A stretch of DNA of 23,522 bases, taken from NCBI GenBank assembly GCA_900540335.1, contig UQFC01000039.1, positions 1 to 23,522 of the forward strand. Direction: 5' to 3'. The stretch comes from an uncultured Clostridium sp. (GTDB taxonomy: Bacteria; Bacillota; Clostridia; Lachnospirales; Lachnospiraceae). The notes under the pieces are model-generated. The model saw only the letters and a program-made list of their open reading frames with translations. It had not been told where the DNA came from and did no database searches. Made by a program: the position numbers and the translations under genes. Below, piece by piece: positions 21,893-23,522 of the stretch (positions within the stretch are counted from its first letter, which is position 1; every line of letters starts with the position of its first letter).

Positions 21893-23522
21893 TCACCCTT
21901 TCTTATTGGCATAAAATGCTTCAATCTGTGCCTGTTCGCTGCTGAGTCCCTTTTCCTCCATCTGTACAATGGTATTCATCATACGACGGTAATCGTGGGG
22001 CATAATCTTTTTAAACTTCGGCAGATATTCTCCGAAATGATCCAGAATTTCTTTTCCGCGGGCAGAATTGGTGTATGCCACATGCTCCTGAATCATCTCC
22101 TTCAGCTCCTGCACATCGTATTTTCCTGTGACCTCCTCCAAAGAGACAAGTGCCTTGTTAATGCGCTTGTAGAGATCCCGTTTCTCATCCAGAACATAGG
22201 CAATTCCGCCGCTCATTCCTGCTGCAAAATTCTTTCCCGTGGGGCCAAGCACTACCACACGGCCTCCGGTCATATACTCACAGCCATGGTCTCCCACGCC
22301 TTCAACGACTGCCGTTGCTCCGGAGTTGCGGACACAGAACCGCTCTCCTGCCACGCCGTTAATAAATGCCTTTCCTGAAGTTGCGCCGTAAAGGGCCACG
22401 TTTCCGATAATAATATTGTCCTCTGCTGTAAATCTGGCAGATTTCGGCGGATACACAACCAGTTTTCCTCCTGACAGACCTTTTCCGAAATAGTCATTGC
22501 TGTCTCCCACCAGTTCCAGGGTAAGTCCTTTGGGAATAAAAGCTCCAAAGCTCTGTCCTCCGCTTCCGCTGCACTGAATGGTAAAGGTATCTTCCGGCAG
22601 GCCCTCCGGATACTGACGGGTAATTTCAGAGCCAAGAATCGTTCCCAGAGTCCGGTCCACATTGGACACATCAATCTGAAGACTCTTTTTCTGTCCGTTT
22701 GCCAGAGCTGATTTCAGCTTCTTTAACAGCACCCGCTCATCCAGGGTTTCCTCCAGTTTAAAATCATATTCCAGTTTATTTCTGTATCCCCGGAAATGCT
22801 CTCCTGCATAGGGATTTTCCAGAATATTGGATAAATCAACCTTTCTGGCTCTGGGATTTGCAATATTCTCCTTCTTTTTCAGAAGATCAGTCCGTCCAAC
22901 CAGTTCATCTACTGTACGGATTCCCAGCTTTGCCATATACTCCCGCAGTTCCTGTGCCACGAAATACATGAAGTTCACCACATATTCCGGTTTTCCCTTA
23001 AAACGTTTCCGCAGCTGGGGATTCTGGGTTGCAATGCCCACAGGACAGGTATCCAGATTGCAGACACGCATCATCACGCATCCCATGGTTACAAGCGGCG
23101 CTGTGGCAAAGCCGAATTCCTCTGCGCCCAGCATACAGGCAATCGCAACATCACGGCCTGTCATCAGCTTTCCGTCCGTCTCCAGAATCACCTTGTCTCT
23201 GAGGCCATTCATAATCAGAGTCTGGTGGGCTTCCGCCACTCCCAGCTCCCAGGGCAGTCCTGCATTGTAAATAGAGTTTCTCGGCGCTGCTCCCGTACCT
23301 CCGTCAAAGGAGGAAACCAAAATCACCTGGGCGCCGGCTTTTGCCACACCTGCAGCTACTGTTCCAACACCTGCCTCGGATACCAGCTTGACAGAAATCC
23401 GCGCCCTGGTATTGGAATTTTTCAGGTCATAAATCAACTGCGCCAGATCCTCAATGGAATAAATATCATGGTGAGGCGGCGGAGAAATCAGTCCCACTCC
23501 CGTAGTAGAATGACGGGTCTTT
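21893..23522 (-). CDS. gltB: Glutamate synthase (NADPH) large subunit, 5' end outside the window
   Basis: This is the C-terminal 542 residues of the large subunit. The frame is open to the right edge, reading KTRHSTTGVGLISPPPHHD, so the internal GTG at 23497 is not the start. The FMN synthase domain has GLISPPPHHDIYSIEDLAQL and SFDGGTGAAPRNS. The 3Fe-4S cysteines are in VMMRVCNLDTCPVGIATQNP. The GXGXG beta-helix domain follows, with ECG-like repeats such as GKGLSGGKLVVYPP, IIGNVALYGATSGKAFINGVAGE and MTGGRVVVLGPTGKNFAAGMSGG. The amidotransferase domain and part of the synthase domain (about 950-1000 residues by family length) are missing to the right. It is the first gene of gltBD. Confidence 0.96.
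   Translation of the reverse strand, partial: KTRHSTTGVGLISPPPHHDIYSIEDLAQLIYDLKNSNTRARISVKLVSEAGVGTVAAGVAKAGAQVILVSSFDGGTGAAPRNSIYNAGLPWELGVAEAHQTLIMNGLRDKVILETDGKLMTGRDVAIACMLGAEEFGFATAPLVTMGCVMMRVCNLDTCPVGIATQNPQLRKRFKGKPEYVVNFMYFVAQELREYMAKLGIRTVDELVGRTDLLKKKENIANPRARKVDLSNILENPYAGEHFRGYRNKLEYDFKLEETLDERVLLKKLKSALANGQKKSLQIDVSNVDRTLGTILGSEITRQYPEGLPEDTFTIQCSGSGGQSFGAFIPKGLTLELVGDSNDYFGKGLSGGKLVVYPPKSARFTAEDNIIIGNVALYGATSGKAFINGVAGERFCVRNSGATAVVEGVGDHGCEYMTGGRVVVLGPTGKNFAAGMSGGIAYVLDEKRDLYKRINKALVSLEEVTGKYDVQELKEMIQEHVAYTNSARGKEILDHFGEYLPKFKKIMPHDYRRMMNTIVQMEEKGLSSEQAQIEAFYANKKG

Noticed and set aside
23495..23497. GTG as the start of a 534-residue gltB
   Set aside because: The frame continues to the window edge with conserved family sequence (RHSTTGVGLISPPP), so this is an internal codon of a truncated gene.

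Overview
The window looks like chromosome of an anaerobic, low-to-mid GC Firmicute of the Lachnospiraceae (Clostridia) kind. This is inferred from AGGAGG-type ribosome binding sites, TTGACA/TATAAT promoters, short intrinsic terminators, and the gene mix: a DUF3793 protein, a FeoB-associated Cys-rich micro-protein, anaerobic CbiK, an OGG1-type glycosylase, a GPH transporter next to a GH2 beta-galactosidase, and gltBD. No rRNA, tRNA, CRISPR, phage or insertion-sequence genes were seen. Genes are tightly packed, and no gap between genes exceeds about 210 bases.

Region 1 (1-5.6 kb) holds general metabolism. It contains the end of an AGCS Na+/alanine symporter, a membrane-anchored S11 D-Ala-D-Ala carboxypeptidase facing it across a shared terminator, a GNAT / Nudix / nitroreductase group, and an APC amino acid permease with its own promoter and terminator.

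Region 2 (5.6-10.9 kb) is a metal neighbourhood. A Zn/Cd/Pb-type P1B ATPase is divergent from a CadC/SmtB-type ArsR repressor. A near-palindrome over the repressor's -35 box is the likely shared operator, and an AraC regulator is co-transcribed behind the repressor. Converging on these is a group of DUF3793 protein, a 45-46 aa CxxxCxxCxxxC membrane micro-protein (FeoB-associated type) and a CbiK-type chelatase. The DUF3793 promoter carries two copies of GTTAG-N6-CTAAC placed as repressor operators, so the group is probably metal (perhaps iron) responsive.

Region 3 (10.9-14.7 kb) holds a compact three-gene operon of two different esterase-fold hydrolases followed by an ATP-grasp ligase, closed by a strong terminator. 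I cannot assign a pathway, and it is the best candidate here for an undescribed system. An OGG1-family DNA glycosylase lies upstream with its own promoter.

Region 4 (14.7-20.4 kb) is a galactoside-use locus. A LacZ-type GH2 beta-galactosidase and a GPH symporter are transcribed leftward, and an AraC regulator is divergent from them. The roughly 200-base control region has both promoters, an 18-bp inverted repeat over the enzyme gene's -35 box, and two copies of an 11-bp direct repeat. This block reads more A/T-rich than its flanks.

Region 5 (20.4 kb to the end) is gltBD (NADPH glutamate synthase). gltD is complete and gltB runs off the right edge.
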